Shown here in pieces: positions 1 through 9,786 of a DNA stretch of 43,794 nucleotides. The notes below the pieces were generated by a model. It made no database searches and was not told the origin of the DNA. It was given only the letters and a program-made list of their open reading frames with translations. The stretch covers positions 1-43,794 of the forward strand of contig NZ_LAPT01000006.1 of assembly GCF_003194385.1 (NCBI RefSeq), read 5' to 3'. The stretch comes from Pokkaliibacter plantistimulans. GTDB taxonomy: Bacteria > Pseudomonadota > Gammaproteobacteria > Pseudomonadales > Balneatricaceae. The position numbers and the translations under genes were made by a program. Position 1 is the stretch's first letter. The number at the start of each line of letters is the position of its first letter.

Positions 1-72
1 GCAGCCTTTGCCTGCGGATCAGGACCATACGCTGTGTTGCAACTGACACCGGCGCTTGAGCTGACTAAGTGA
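1..72 (+). CDS. C-terminal end of an unidentified gene (partial)
   Basis: The first frame is open from the window edge to a TGA at 70-72 and encodes 23 residues ending in LTPALELTK. It lies 80 bases upstream of gspE on the same strand, so it could be the end of another secretion gene such as gspC, gspD or gspN. The visible tail is too short to identify, and no motif can be read. It could also be a chance open frame. Confidence 0.4.
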   Translation, partial: AAFACGSGPYAVLQLTPALELTK

Positions 73-152
73 GCTTTTGGACTGCTGATAATAAGCGAGA
101 AATATGTGCTTTTATATGACGGAAATAAGAGGTGGCGGAGTAAATACTGCGC

Positions 153-1862
<1,710 letters not shown>

Positions 1863-1864
1863 GC

Positions 1865-3067
1865 ATGGCACTGTACCGTTATCGCGCCGTGGCCCTGAAT
1901 GGTGAGCAACAACAGGGGCAGATGCAGGCCCATTCCGAGCAGGACGTCATCACTTACCTGCAGGAGCGTGAACTGATGGTGCTGGAAGTCAGCGACCGGG
2001 CAGGGTGGGGGGCATGGCGACAGCTGGGGCAGAAGCCTGCCATGACCACGACCGAACTGCTGCGCTGGACCGAGCAGCTGGCGACCTTGCTGGCCGCCGG
2101 GCAAACACTCGACAAGGCGCTGACCCTGCTGGCCTCGCAGGCCCGCGAGCCGTTGCAGCGGCTGATTGAGCGGCTGCGCGAACGGGTCAAGGGCGGGATG
2201 GCGTTATCGGCAGCCTTGCAGGAAGAGCACGGCATCTTCCCGGCGCTGTATATCAGTCTGGTGCAGGCCGGTGAGGCCAGTGGCCAGCTGGACGACTGTC
2301 TGCGACAACTGCACGATTATCTGCAACGGGCGGCCGGACTGAAGGCCGAGGTGATCAACGCGCTGATCTACCCCTGTTTTCTGCTGGTCGGGGTGCTTGG
2401 CTCGCTGGTGTTGCTGCTGAGCTATGTGGTGCCGCAGTTTGTGCCGATCTTTACCGATCTGGGGGTGCCGATCCCGGCCATTACTCAGGCTATCCTGCTG
2501 CTGGGCAGCGGCCTGAGTGACTATGGCCTGATCGTGCTGATCTTTCTGGCGATGCTGTTCTGGCTGCTGGCGCTGCGTTATCGCCAGCCTGCAACCCGGC
2601 TGGCGTGGCAGGCGTACTGGCTGCGGCAGCGCGGGTGGGGGCCGTTGTTACAGCGTATACACACGGCACGTCTGGCGCGGACGCTTGGCACCTTGCTGCA
2701 CAGTGGTGTGCCGTTGGTCAGGGCGCTGCAACTGAGCCGCGAAGTGACCAGTAATCTGGCGTTGCAGCAGGCCATGAGCGAGGCGACCGAGCGGGTGAAA
2801 AATGGTGCCTTGCTGTCCTCCGCTCTGGCTGAGGCACAACTGCTGCCCCTGCTGGCGGTGCAGATGATGCAGGTCGGCGAAGAGGCCGGGCAACTGGATG
2901 AGATGCTGCTGAAGGTGGCGGTGCTGTTCGATACCGAAGTCAAACACAGCATTGATCGCTTTATGGCTGCCCTGACGCCGTGCCTGACCATTGTGATGAC
3001 GCTGCTGGTAGCGCTGATCATGCTGTCGATCATGCTGCCGTTAATGAACTTGACCAGTGGTCTGTAA
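1865..3067 (+). CDS. gspF: Type II secretion inner-membrane platform protein GspF
   Basis: GspF is the polytopic inner-membrane platform protein that contacts GspE and GspL and helps assemble the pseudopilus. The 400 residues match the family. The N-terminus MALYRYRA is typical. Two homologous T2SSF domains (about 65-190 and 265-390) alternate with three membrane segments, near residues 165-195, 215-240 and 370-395. The signatures GEASGQLDDCL and GEEAGQLDEML, one in each domain, are the repeated family motif. The ATG lies two bases after the gspE stop. A gap of 76 bases separates it from gspG, the largest gap in this operon. Confidence 0.95.
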   Translation: MALYRYRAVALNGEQQQGQMQAHSEQDVITYLQERELMVLEVSDRAGWGAWRQLGQKPAMTTTELLRWTEQLATLLAAGQTLDKALTLLASQAREPLQRLIERLRERVKGGMALSAALQEEHGIFPALYISLVQAGEASGQLDDCLRQLHDYLQRAAGLKAEVINALIYPCFLLVGVLGSLVLLLSYVVPQFVPIFTDLGVPIPAITQAILLLGSGLSDYGLIVLIFLAMLFWLLALRYRQPATRLAWQAYWLRQRGWGPLLQRIHTARLARTLGTLLHSGVPLVRALQLSREVTSNLALQQAMSEATERVKNGALLSSALAEAQLLPLLAVQMMQVGEEAGQLDEMLLKVAVLFDTEVKHSIDRFMAALTPCLTIVMTLLVALIMLSIMLPLMNLTSGL

Positions 3068-3143
3068 CCCCGTACAGGGCATGATCAGCACCACCGGTCG
3101 GACGATTGAATTGATACTCGCTGTCATGTGTAAAGGACACTTC

Positions 3144-3614
3144 ATGAACCGAACTCTGTACTCCGCTGTCACCTCTCCTGTAGCGCTGGCATCTCGCCGT
3201 GGCATGGCTGCCCGGCCCCGGCAGCAGGGCTTTACCCTGCTGGAGATGCTGGCTGTGATCGTGCTGCTGGGCATTGTGGCCACCATTGTGGTGCGCAATA
3301 TCGGCGGCAATGTTGATAAGGGCAAGTACAACGCGGGCAAGGCGCAGCTGGCCAGCCTCAGCATGAAAATCGAAAGCTATGCGCTGGACAATGGCGCACC
3401 ACCCCGACAACTGGGCTTTCTGTTGGAAAAACCGGCCGGTGTGAACACCTGGGTTGGCCCTTATGCCAAGGCATCGGACCTGAAAGACCCTTTCGGCCAT
3501 GAGTTTGGCTACAAGGTACCGGGACAGCATGGTGCCTTCGACCTGATCTTCTTCGGGCAGGACGGACAGGCCGGTGGTGACGGCTATAACGCTGACATCG
3601 GCAACTGGGAATAA
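3144..3614 (+). CDS. gspG: Type II secretion major pseudopilin GspG
   Basis: GspG is the major pseudopilin that forms the periplasmic pseudopilus. The prepilin motif QQG|FTLLEM places peptidase cleavage after Gly29, with Glu5 of the mature protein present. The mature protein shows the calcium-site region (DPFG near the middle, then DGQAGGDGYNAD close to the C-terminus) and ends DIGNWE, as GspG proteins do. The start is the ATG at 3144 with an AAGGA eight bases upstream. An upstream in-frame ATG at 3057 lies inside gspF and lacks such a site. The resulting leader of 29 residues is long; an ATG at 3204 would give a more usual 9-residue leader but has no ribosome site. Final product 156 residues. 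Confidence 0.93.
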   Translation: MNRTLYSAVTSPVALASRRGMAARPRQQGFTLLEMLAVIVLLGIVATIVVRNIGGNVDKGKYNAGKAQLASLSMKIESYALDNGAPPRQLGFLLEKPAGVNTWVGPYAKASDLKDPFGHEFGYKVPGQHGAFDLIFFGQDGQAGGDGYNADIGNWE

Positions 3615-3623
3615 TCATCGCGC

Positions 3624-4073
3624 ATGGTTCGCTGCGTCGGGCAGCGGGGTTTTACCCTGCTGGAGCTGCTGCTGGTACTGGTGTTGCTCGGTATTGCGCT
3701 GGTCGCCGTGTCGGTCAACATCAGCCGTGGCCTGCAGCCACAGGCCCGGCAGGAGGCTGCCGCGTTGCTGGCGGCCTTGCACAGCGTGCGCAGTCAGGCC
3801 ATCAGTCAGGGGCAGCCGCTGACCCTGACCGTTGACCCTGACACCCGGCAATGGTCAGCGCCGGGTCAGGGCAGCCATCGTCTTTCTGCCGGGCTGATGA
3901 TCGAACTGCACAGCGCCGCTCAGTCGTCACTGCCGCAGGGCACCTACACCTTCTACCCTGACGGCAGTGCCAGTGGTGGTTATATCCAGCTGACCAGCGG
4001 CGGACAGCGCTGGCGACTGGATATCGACTGGCTGACCGGGCAGATACGTCAGCAGCAGAGTGAGCAACCATGA
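3624..4073 (+). CDS. gspH: Type II secretion minor pseudopilin GspH
   Basis: This is a minor pseudopilin of 149 residues. The short leader MVRCVGQRG is followed by FTLLELLLVLVLLGIALVAV, with cleavage after Gly9 and Glu5 present. The segment after the helix (RQEAAALLAALHSVRSQAIS) is the usual GspH/FimT-like heptad region, followed by a beta-rich C-terminal domain. Its position, nine bases after gspG and overlapping gspI by four bases (ATGA), fits the conserved G-H-I-J-K order. GspH joins the pseudopilus below the I-J-K tip. Sequence conservation is low outside the prepilin motif, so the letter rests mainly on gene order. Confidence 0.9.
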   Translation: MVRCVGQRGFTLLELLLVLVLLGIALVAVSVNISRGLQPQARQEAAALLAALHSVRSQAISQGQPLTLTVDPDTRQWSAPGQGSHRLSAGLMIELHSAAQSSLPQGTYTFYPDGSASGGYIQLTSGGQRWRLDIDWLTGQIRQQQSEQP

Positions 4074-4453
4074 AGCATGCAGGCGGACGGGCACAGCACG
4101 GCTTTACCTTACTGGAGCTGATGGCCGCGCTGGCGATTCTGGCATTGACCATGACGGTGCTGCTGGGAGCGGTTGGGGATGGTAGTCGCCTGACCGGCAA
4201 AAGTGTGCGTGCCGGGCAGATGGCATTACAGGCCCGTTCACTGCTCGAAGGGCTGGGCCTCAGTGGTCCGCTGCAGGTGGGTAACAGTGAGGGCGTGCTG
4301 GATGATGGCAAGACTCACTGGCAGTTGCATATCCAGCCCTATCCCGGCAGCTCAGCGCAGGTGCAGCTGCTGCATATCGAGCTAATTTTGCAGCGCGATG
4401 GTCAGCAACAGCGCTTTGTCACCCTGCGGGCACAGATTGAGGGGCAGACATGA
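4070..4453 (+). CDS. gspI: Type II secretion minor pseudopilin GspI
   Basis: This is a minor pseudopilin of 127 residues that nucleates the pseudopilus tip with GspJ and GspK. The leader MKHAGGRAQHG is cleaved after Gly11 before FTLLELMAALAILALTM, with Glu5 present. The following GKSVRAGQMALQARSLLEG region and the small C-terminal beta sheet match GspI in size and pattern. It overlaps gspH by ATGA at 4070-4073 and gspJ by ATGA at 4450-4453, so translation is coupled on both sides. Confidence 0.9.
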   Translation: MKHAGGRAQHGFTLLELMAALAILALTMTVLLGAVGDGSRLTGKSVRAGQMALQARSLLEGLGLSGPLQVGNSEGVLDDGKTHWQLHIQPYPGSSAQVQLLHIELILQRDGQQQRFVTLRAQIEGQT

Positions 4454-5079
4454 GCGCTACACGCCTGCCCCGGCAGCAACGAGGCTTTACTCTGCTGGAG
4501 CTGCTGTTTGCCCTGGTCCTGCTGGCGTTATTGCTGTTGCTGTCGTGGCAGGCCATCAGCCGGGTGCAGCAGGTAGCAAGGCACGTGGAGCAACTTAACC
4601 AGCGTCAGGATGAGATCCGTACCGCACAGAATTATCTGCGTCAGGCACTGATGAATGCGTTAGCGCAGACAGTTCACACTGATGACAGCGGTCAGCGTCA
4701 GGTATTTGTCGGTGCGCCAGACTCGGTGCTGTTTGTGGCGGCGTTGCCCAACCAGTTTGCTGGCCTGGGGCCACTGGCACAGCAACTGAGCCTGCAGGAG
4801 CAACGTTTGCAGATCAGTCTGCATACCCTGCCTGCGGAGCCGGGAGCCACTCCTTCACCTTTCTGGCAGGAGCAACATACCCTGCTGGATGGGGTCAGGC
4901 AGTGGCAGCTGCAGTATCTGGGCTGGAACGAAAACGGCGAGGCTTCTGCCTGGCAGTCGTCCTGGCAATGGAGCAATCGTCTGCCGCTGGCCGTGCGTAT
5001 TCACATCACTCTGGCAGAGGGTACACCGTGGCCTGTCCTGACCATTCCCATCCGCCGCAATGTGTCAGGTTACTGGTAG
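4450..5079 (+). CDS. gspJ: Type II secretion minor pseudopilin GspJ
   Basis: This is a minor pseudopilin of 209 residues, the usual size for GspJ. The leader MSATRLPRQQRG is cleaved after Gly12 before FTLLELLFALVLLALLLLLS, with Glu5 present. The segment RQDEIRTAQNYLRQAL after the helix and the later GVRQWQLQYLG and LPLAVRIHI strands match GspJ, where a DGV and a P-x-A/V-V-R-I/V strand pair are usual. The ATG overlaps the gspI stop by four bases, and the TAG at 5077-5079 is followed immediately by the gspK ATG. Confidence 0.9.
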   Translation: MSATRLPRQQRGFTLLELLFALVLLALLLLLSWQAISRVQQVARHVEQLNQRQDEIRTAQNYLRQALMNALAQTVHTDDSGQRQVFVGAPDSVLFVAALPNQFAGLGPLAQQLSLQEQRLQISLHTLPAEPGATPSPFWQEQHTLLDGVRQWQLQYLGWNENGEASAWQSSWQWSNRLPLAVRIHITLAEGTPWPVLTIPIRRNVSGYW

Positions 5080-5907
5080 ATGAACAACGCTGGTATCCGC
5101 ATTCAACAACGTGGTGTGGCCCTGATTCTGGTGCTGTGGATCGCGGCTTTGCTGACCGTCGTGGTGACAGCGATGCTCAGCGTGACCCGTACCTCGCAGC
5201 GACTGCAAAGCTATCAGCTGCAACATACCCAGGCCGTGTTGCTGGCACAGGCTGGCGTGGAGCAGGTGGTGGCAACCTTGCTGCAAGCGGCTGATGGCGC
5301 AGGGCCGTGGCAGGCCAATGGTCAGCCCTATGCGATAAGCATCGACCAGCAACCACTGGAAATAAGGCTGTACAGCGACCTCGGCAAGGTGGATATCAAC
5401 GTGGCGGGTAGTGAGTTGCTGACGGCCCTGTTCACCGCAGCGGGAGCCGATAGCCGTCTGGCGCAACGGCTGGCCGCCGAACTGCTGGACTGGCGTGATG
5501 CGGATGATCAGCCGCAGCCCAATGGTGCCGAAGCGCCTGACTATCTCGCCAGTGGCCGCCTGAGTGTGCCGCGTAATCAGTCCTTTCGCAGCATTGAAGA
5601 GCTGCGCCAGTTACGCAGTATGACCCCTCAGCTGTTTCTGCAGCTGGAGCCGCTGGTGACCATCTGGACCGGGCAGGAGGTGCCGCGCCTTAAACTGGCC
5701 GCTCCGGCAGTAGCGACGGCGCTGCAGCGTACGCAGGGCACTCAGCTCAGTAATCTGGCCAGCGCGCCCGGGAACGTGCTGACCATCATCAGCCAGGTAC
5801 AGATGGCCAGCGGTGCCCCCGCTGGTGTGGTGGAAACGGTGATTCTGGATGCCGGTGGCGGCCGGCAGGGCCGACCCTATCGGTTACTGTATTTACGTGA
5901 GTTTTGA
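5080..5907 (+). CDS. gspK: Type II secretion minor pseudopilin GspK
   Basis: GspK caps the pseudopilus tip. The leader MNNAGIRIQQRG is cleaved after Gly12 before VALILVLWIAALLTVV. As in other GspK proteins, position 5 of the mature form is not Glu (here Leu). The SRLAQRLAAELLDWRDADDQP segment (read as LLDWRD.DD) and the later helical RSIEELRQL are typical of the large alpha domain that GspK inserts in the pilin fold. At 275 residues it is shorter than many family members, which have about 300-330. It is the last gene of this block: only 29 bases separate its stop from the end of the convergent gene at 5937, so gspL and gspM are not in the expected place. Confidence 0.9.
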   Translation: MNNAGIRIQQRGVALILVLWIAALLTVVVTAMLSVTRTSQRLQSYQLQHTQAVLLAQAGVEQVVATLLQAADGAGPWQANGQPYAISIDQQPLEIRLYSDLGKVDINVAGSELLTALFTAAGADSRLAQRLAAELLDWRDADDQPQPNGAEAPDYLASGRLSVPRNQSFRSIEELRQLRSMTPQLFLQLEPLVTIWTGQEVPRLKLAAPAVATALQRTQGTQLSNLASAPGNVLTIISQVQMASGAPAGVVETVILDAGGGRQGRPYRLLYLREF

Positions 5908-5936
5908 GCATCGCCATTACGGCAGGCTGGCGGTCG

Positions 5937-7061
5937 TCACCCCACTCCCATCAGTTTGGCCAGCTTGCGCTTCACCTTGCTGATGATTTCCGGATGCAGG
6001 GCATTGTCCGCCAGATAGACCCATTCCCGTTTGGCCAGACTGTCGACCGCCTGCTTGTCCGGATGACGATAGAACTGCTGAATCTTGTCGACCGTCATGC
6101 CGTCAGTCTCCAGCCATTGCGGTATCAGGCCAGACAGCACATCCACATCAGTCAGTACCTTGCTCAGCCCTTTGCCGGTGGCGGGGGACACGCTCTGGAA
6201 TTCATCACCAATAACGACAATACCGGGCTGCTCCACCTTGCTCAGTTGATAGTACTGAGTGGGGAACAGCGCCACCTTATCAGAACCGGTCGGTACCGAA
6301 TCACCGATCTGTTCAAACAGACCGGGGAAGTATTCATCCAGCTCCCGCATGGGGTTGCGACGCATGGCGCGCACGCGCATATCCTTGGGATGCCATTGGG
6401 TAAAGAGGTTGATGCGGACGCTGTCGCCGATGGGGAACAGGGTGATGTAGTCGATCTGGTGTTCGCGAGGATCGAGGAAGTAGTTGAAGCTCTGGAAGTC
6501 ATAAGGCTGGCCATCGGCCCGGCAGATATCGAACGCAAACGACAGCGAACGCAGCTCACGGGTGGCCTGCTGTCGCATGCCCAGCTTGAAGGCCAGTGGG
6601 TTGATGACATTACCGCCGGTAGCCAGCACCAGCAGCCTTGCTTGCAGCTGCTGTCCGTTTTCCAGCACGAGATGCTGTTGTGTGCCTGAAGTGGAGAGGT
6701 CAATCACCCTGGACTGAAAGAAGTCCACATGCTGTCTGGCCAGGCTGCGTAGCTGATTGACCGTATCGGTGTAGTGAATACCGTACTGCGGCCCGACATC
6801 CTGCTGATAATGCTGGCCCTTGCGGTAACAGTCGACACGGTGAATGGGCGACGCCAGCGGCTGGCGGGCATCGAGCAGGCCGAATTTGCTGAGCAGTTCA
6901 GCCTGATCCTGCTCCAGTTTTTCGGCACGAAAGCTGGGAGGGTAGCTGGTATTACGGTCAAGCAGCGCCACTCTGCACGACTGCTTTCGTAGCAACCAGC
7001 TCAGGCAGGATCCGGCAAAGCCGGCACCGATGATCGCGATATCGTAAGTAGTAGGTGGCAC
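5937..7061 (-). CDS. FAD-dependent oxidoreductase (PHBH-fold, UbiH/halogenase-like)
   Basis: This 374-residue protein is a single-component flavoprotein. An N-terminal Rossmann motif IIGAGFAGS (Gly12, Gly14, Gly17) binds the ADP part of FAD. The second FAD motif is VIGDEFQSVSPATGKGLSK (Gly285, Asp286, Pro293), which group A flavin monooxygenases, geranylgeranyl reductases and flavin halogenases share. FRAEKLEQDQ after the second strand is also of that kind. The WxWxIP motif of tryptophan halogenases was not found, so a halogenase is unlikely. There is no membrane segment. The gene converges on gspK and has its own 167-base upstream region holding a candidate terminator of the polysaccharide operon, so it may be a separate unit. 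The substrate cannot be predicted. Confidence 0.75.
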   Translation of the reverse strand: MPPTTYDIAIIGAGFAGSCLSWLLRKQSCRVALLDRNTSYPPSFRAEKLEQDQAELLSKFGLLDARQPLASPIHRVDCYRKGQHYQQDVGPQYGIHYTDTVNQLRSLARQHVDFFQSRVIDLSTSGTQQHLVLENGQQLQARLLVLATGGNVINPLAFKLGMRQQATRELRSLSFAFDICRADGQPYDFQSFNYFLDPREHQIDYITLFPIGDSVRINLFTQWHPKDMRVRAMRRNPMRELDEYFPGLFEQIGDSVPTGSDKVALFPTQYYQLSKVEQPGIVVIGDEFQSVSPATGKGLSKVLTDVDVLSGLIPQWLETDGMTVDKIQQFYRHPDKQAVDSLAKREWVYLADNALHPEIISKVKRKLAKLMGVG

Positions 7062-7162
7062 GCTCCCTGTCCTATGTTGAAAAGCCTGGGTAATTATTAA
7101 CCAAGAACGTCAAGTGGGCTGTCGTGTTTGTGTAAATGGCAGAATAGGGTTGAGTTGACAGA

Positions 7163-7188
7163 GGGCTGATAGATACAAAGCTCAGCCC
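7163..7188 (-). terminator. Stem-loop after the polysaccharide operon
   Basis: GGGCTGA at 7163-7169 and TCAGCCC at 7182-7188 form a seven-pair stem with a 12-base loop. It lies 40 bases beyond the stop of the last gene of the minus-strand polysaccharide cluster. On that strand the stem is followed by TCTGTC, a poor U tract, so this is only a candidate terminator. Confidence 0.4.
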
Positions 7189-7228
7189 AGCGCTGAAAAC
7201 GGACTTTTCCTGATGATAGCCAGCCAGG

Positions 7229-9406
7229 TCAGACTGTCGCCTGGGTGGATGGCTCACCGCGCTCCGTCACGACAGATTGCTTTTCCCCTGAGCCTGACAA
7301 ATGCAACCATGTGGGATAAGTCAGCTTGCCTGCACTGACAGGTCGATACCATTGATGATCACTGGCTTTGACAAATCCCGCATTGTGGAACAGGTCTGCA
7401 CAGGGGGAATTACGTTCGCTGGCAGTGAAGGTGCCAACGAGGGTATGGATACCCGTAAAAGTGGCTACCGGCATACTGATCAGCAACGATTCCAGGCCAA
7501 ACCCCATGGCTCTGCAACTCATCACCACACTTTCATAGATAAGGCACTGATTATCGACGCGACAGATCACACTGCCGACAATGCCCAGCGAGCCAAACTT
7601 ATCTGACAGGGTGGCAACAAAGACGCCATGGTCACGAGCCTTTAACAACTGCTCTAGCTCTGCCTGGCTATAGCGAATCGTGGTGGTATTGAACTGATTG
7701 GTGCGACTGATCAATTCATGCAATCGGTCCAGGTCCTTGTGCGTTGCAAGCCGCCAGCCCACCTTAAGTTCCAGGCTGTGCATCATGGCATCGTAGTCGA
7801 AGCTAATGGCTTGGGCTTCCCGACGTTGGGCAGCTTCACGGTACATGCTGGTGCGTCGGCCTGCCTCTTCCGTCTGTCGGGTGGCCGGGAATGAGAGTAA
7901 CCAGCGCAGATATTGCCAGCTGGAGGGCTGTAAAGGGTCGAAGGCCGTGATGCCCTGTACGCTGGTGGTAACCAGTTCACGTTCCACAGGGTTGTCGTCC
8001 AGCATGACAAAGGAGCGTGGATCAAGGTCCAGTACTGATGCCACCTCAAGAACAGCCTGGGGCTTGGCATCCCAGCTAATTTTATGCAGTACGAAGTCAT
8101 CCGGCTGGAGCTGCATTTCCTCCCAGCGGATGTTTCTTGGGTCGTTCTTGCTGAGGGACACCAGCAGAATGCCCGCCTGTTGCAGTTCTTTCAGTAGCTG
8201 CTGGCCAGCAACATCATGCACAACGGGGCCATCGGCCATGACTCCCTGCCAAAGCGTGTTGTCAAAGTCGACCAGCAGGACCTTGGTATTCGCCAGCAGG
8301 TAGTAGGCATTCACCATGTGGGCATACTCCTCAGCCATTAGCATGCCAAAGCGTGAATGGTGGATATAGGCGTTTTTTCGCAAGGCGTGCGGCAGTAAAT
8401 GCTGGCTGGCGTAGCGGTGTCCTGCGCGCGCCACCACTGCTTGCTCATCGATCAGCAGGATATTCTCCAGGTGACCGGCAATATCTCGCAGCCCCGCATT
8501 CAGGCGCTCTACCACATAGCGCTTGCCAGGACTCATGACGGGCAGGAACGGCAGTCGCCGGCGATATTTTCCCAGTGGTAGCCCACTGCAGCCATGCAAC
8601 AGAATGGGAGTGTTGGTCCTGGCTCGAATGGCAGCAATATAACGGTCGATTGATACCAGTAGCGCATCGCATTGCTCGTTCAGCACGGACAAGGCTACTT
8701 TTCCTGAGGTTGCTGTCTGTAGTAGATGGGTATAGAGCGGTAGCCCTTCAAAGGTCAGGAAACTGAGGGCAATCAGGTCGAACTTGCCGGAGGCGATACC
8801 TTCTTCAATGCCTTGGGTATCGATACCCTCGCCCATGCGGCTGCTGAAGTAGAAGGTTTTGTAGTCAATGCTGATAGTACGTTCAAACAGCAGTGGCTCA
8901 AGAAAGCTACTGATTTCCGTCATGATGCAGTCGCCAATCAAAGCGATACGAATCGGCTTGGACGAATGCTTGTTGAGCAGTGGCTGATGTACACCTTCCA
9001 TTACTGCACAGAAAGCGTCTGCCACATCTGGAGCGTTGCAGCGGAGCAGGTCGGTTATTGACTGGATATCTGCCGCAAGCATGTCCACCAGCTCTGTCAG
9101 CCCTCCTTGCTCTCTACTGTCAAGCGGCATGAACCTTAGTCGCTCACTACCGTATATATGCAGGAAATGTCTATCCCCTTTAGCAAAGGCCAGAGACAGC
9201 AGTTTGAGCAAGGTACCAATATAGAACTCTTCATATTCCTGCCAGTTGCTATTGATTTTTATATTTATATTTTTCACATAAATAGGGTAGGTGCTATGAC
9301 GTAATGACCAGCTTTTCACCAGACTTGAATAATGGTTACTGATGGTTGAGGAAATTATTTGCCGGTCTTTCCTATGTAGTCCTTCCATGGTGGAGGTCAT
9401 TTGCAT
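7229..9406 (-). CDS. FkbH-like HAD-IIIC phosphatase/acyltransferase protein
   Basis: FkbH-family proteins take the glyceryl group from 1,3-bisphosphoglycerate, dephosphorylate it and pass it to a carrier protein; related proteins occur in polyketide and surface-polysaccharide loci. In this 725-residue protein an N-terminal SGNH-like domain is suggested by IALIGDC near residue 153. The HAD core has the nucleophile motif DFDNT at 380-384, LSKND at 418-422 and MLDDN at 469-473. The C-terminal GNAT-like domain carries RTNQFNTTTIRY, the usual FkbH signature, and ends beyond residue 690. It is the last gene of the locus, about 53 bases after a small SGNH-like fragment. The first 200 residues are more AT-rich than the rest. 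No acyl carrier protein gene was seen in the window, so the acceptor is unknown. The family is clear; the reaction here is inference. Confidence 0.85.
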   Translation of the reverse strand: MQMTSTMEGLHRKDRQIISSTISNHYSSLVKSWSLRHSTYPIYVKNINIKINSNWQEYEEFYIGTLLKLLSLAFAKGDRHFLHIYGSERLRFMPLDSREQGGLTELVDMLAADIQSITDLLRCNAPDVADAFCAVMEGVHQPLLNKHSSKPIRIALIGDCIMTEISSFLEPLLFERTISIDYKTFYFSSRMGEGIDTQGIEEGIASGKFDLIALSFLTFEGLPLYTHLLQTATSGKVALSVLNEQCDALLVSIDRYIAAIRARTNTPILLHGCSGLPLGKYRRRLPFLPVMSPGKRYVVERLNAGLRDIAGHLENILLIDEQAVVARAGHRYASQHLLPHALRKNAYIHHSRFGMLMAEEYAHMVNAYYLLANTKVLLVDFDNTLWQGVMADGPVVHDVAGQQLLKELQQAGILLVSLSKNDPRNIRWEEMQLQPDDFVLHKISWDAKPQAVLEVASVLDLDPRSFVMLDDNPVERELVTTSVQGITAFDPLQPSSWQYLRWLLSFPATRQTEEAGRRTSMYREAAQRREAQAISFDYDAMMHSLELKVGWRLATHKDLDRLHELISRTNQFNTTTIRYSQAELEQLLKARDHGVFVATLSDKFGSLGIVGSVICRVDNQCLIYESVVMSCRAMGFGLESLLISMPVATFTGIHTLVGTFTASERNSPCADLFHNAGFVKASDHQWYRPVSAGKLTYPTWLHLSGSGEKQSVVTERGEPSTQATV

Positions 9407-9459
9407 GGCTCAATCCTTTGATTTTTAGTGATAAATAGCTATTGCCAAAATATGTCTAA

Positions 9460-9669
9460 CTAATTAATAGCAGAGGCTGTTCCTGTTAATAGAGTTATGT
9501 CTCGTTCACGAAATATTTTTCCTAGTAATTTAGACCCATCATTATTGAGATGAGTATTGTCCCGATAAGTTAGGATAGTTTTATGGTGAGAATGGTGCGT
9601 ACGTATATCCAAAACTAGGAAAAGGAAGATCAGCATTATGGCCAGCTTAAATTTGGTTTGTGATATCAA
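9460..9669 (-). pseudogene. Fragment resembling the C-terminus of an SGNH/acyltransferase protein
   Basis: This 69-residue frame opens with TTG and has no convincing ribosome site. Its first 25 residues are hydrophobic (MLIFLFLVLDI). The segment YRDNTHLNNDGSKLLGKIF resembles the end of SGNH domains, where an Asp-x-x-His pair is followed by a Gly-Ala/Ser helix, as in the OafA-type protein encoded at 13056-15116. I read it as the remnant of a second acyltransferase or SGNH hydrolase lost from between asnB and the FkbH gene. A small functional membrane protein cannot be excluded. The flanking 9407-9459 and 9670-9786 are AT-rich and hold nothing else apart from a hairpin. Confidence 0.45.
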
Positions 9670-9710
9670 CCGCCTTTAGTCGTGCCCCTTTGAGGTGATA
9701 ACTGACCAAG

Positions 9711-9727
9711 CCCCTGCTTTGCAGGGG
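9711..9727 (-). terminator. Perfect seven-pair hairpin after asnB
   Basis: CCCCTGC at 9711-9717 pairs with GCAGGGG at 9721-9727 around a three-base loop. It lies 60 bases beyond the end of the asnB-like gene on the minus strand. The stem is GC-rich but not followed by a run of T on that strand, so it may attenuate rather than stop transcription into the FkbH gene. Confidence 0.4.
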
Positions 9728-9786
9728 ATTGTACTCAGCCCCTTTCGTCACACCAGTTTATACTCCACTGTTTTACTGGATAAAAT

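Noticed and set aside
77-118. Promoter for gspE from TTGGAC
   Set aside because: No acceptable -10 hexamer lies at 16-18 bases; TATGTG and TATATG are at poor spacing.
3106-3134. Internal promoter ahead of gspG
   Set aside because: TTGAAT and TGTAAA are well spaced, but transcription would begin inside the ribosome site of gspG.
5904-6689. Open frame of 261 codons on the plus strand overlapping the end of gspK
   Set aside because: Antisense to the FAD oxidoreductase; not gspL, since no membrane segment or GspL-like motif is present.
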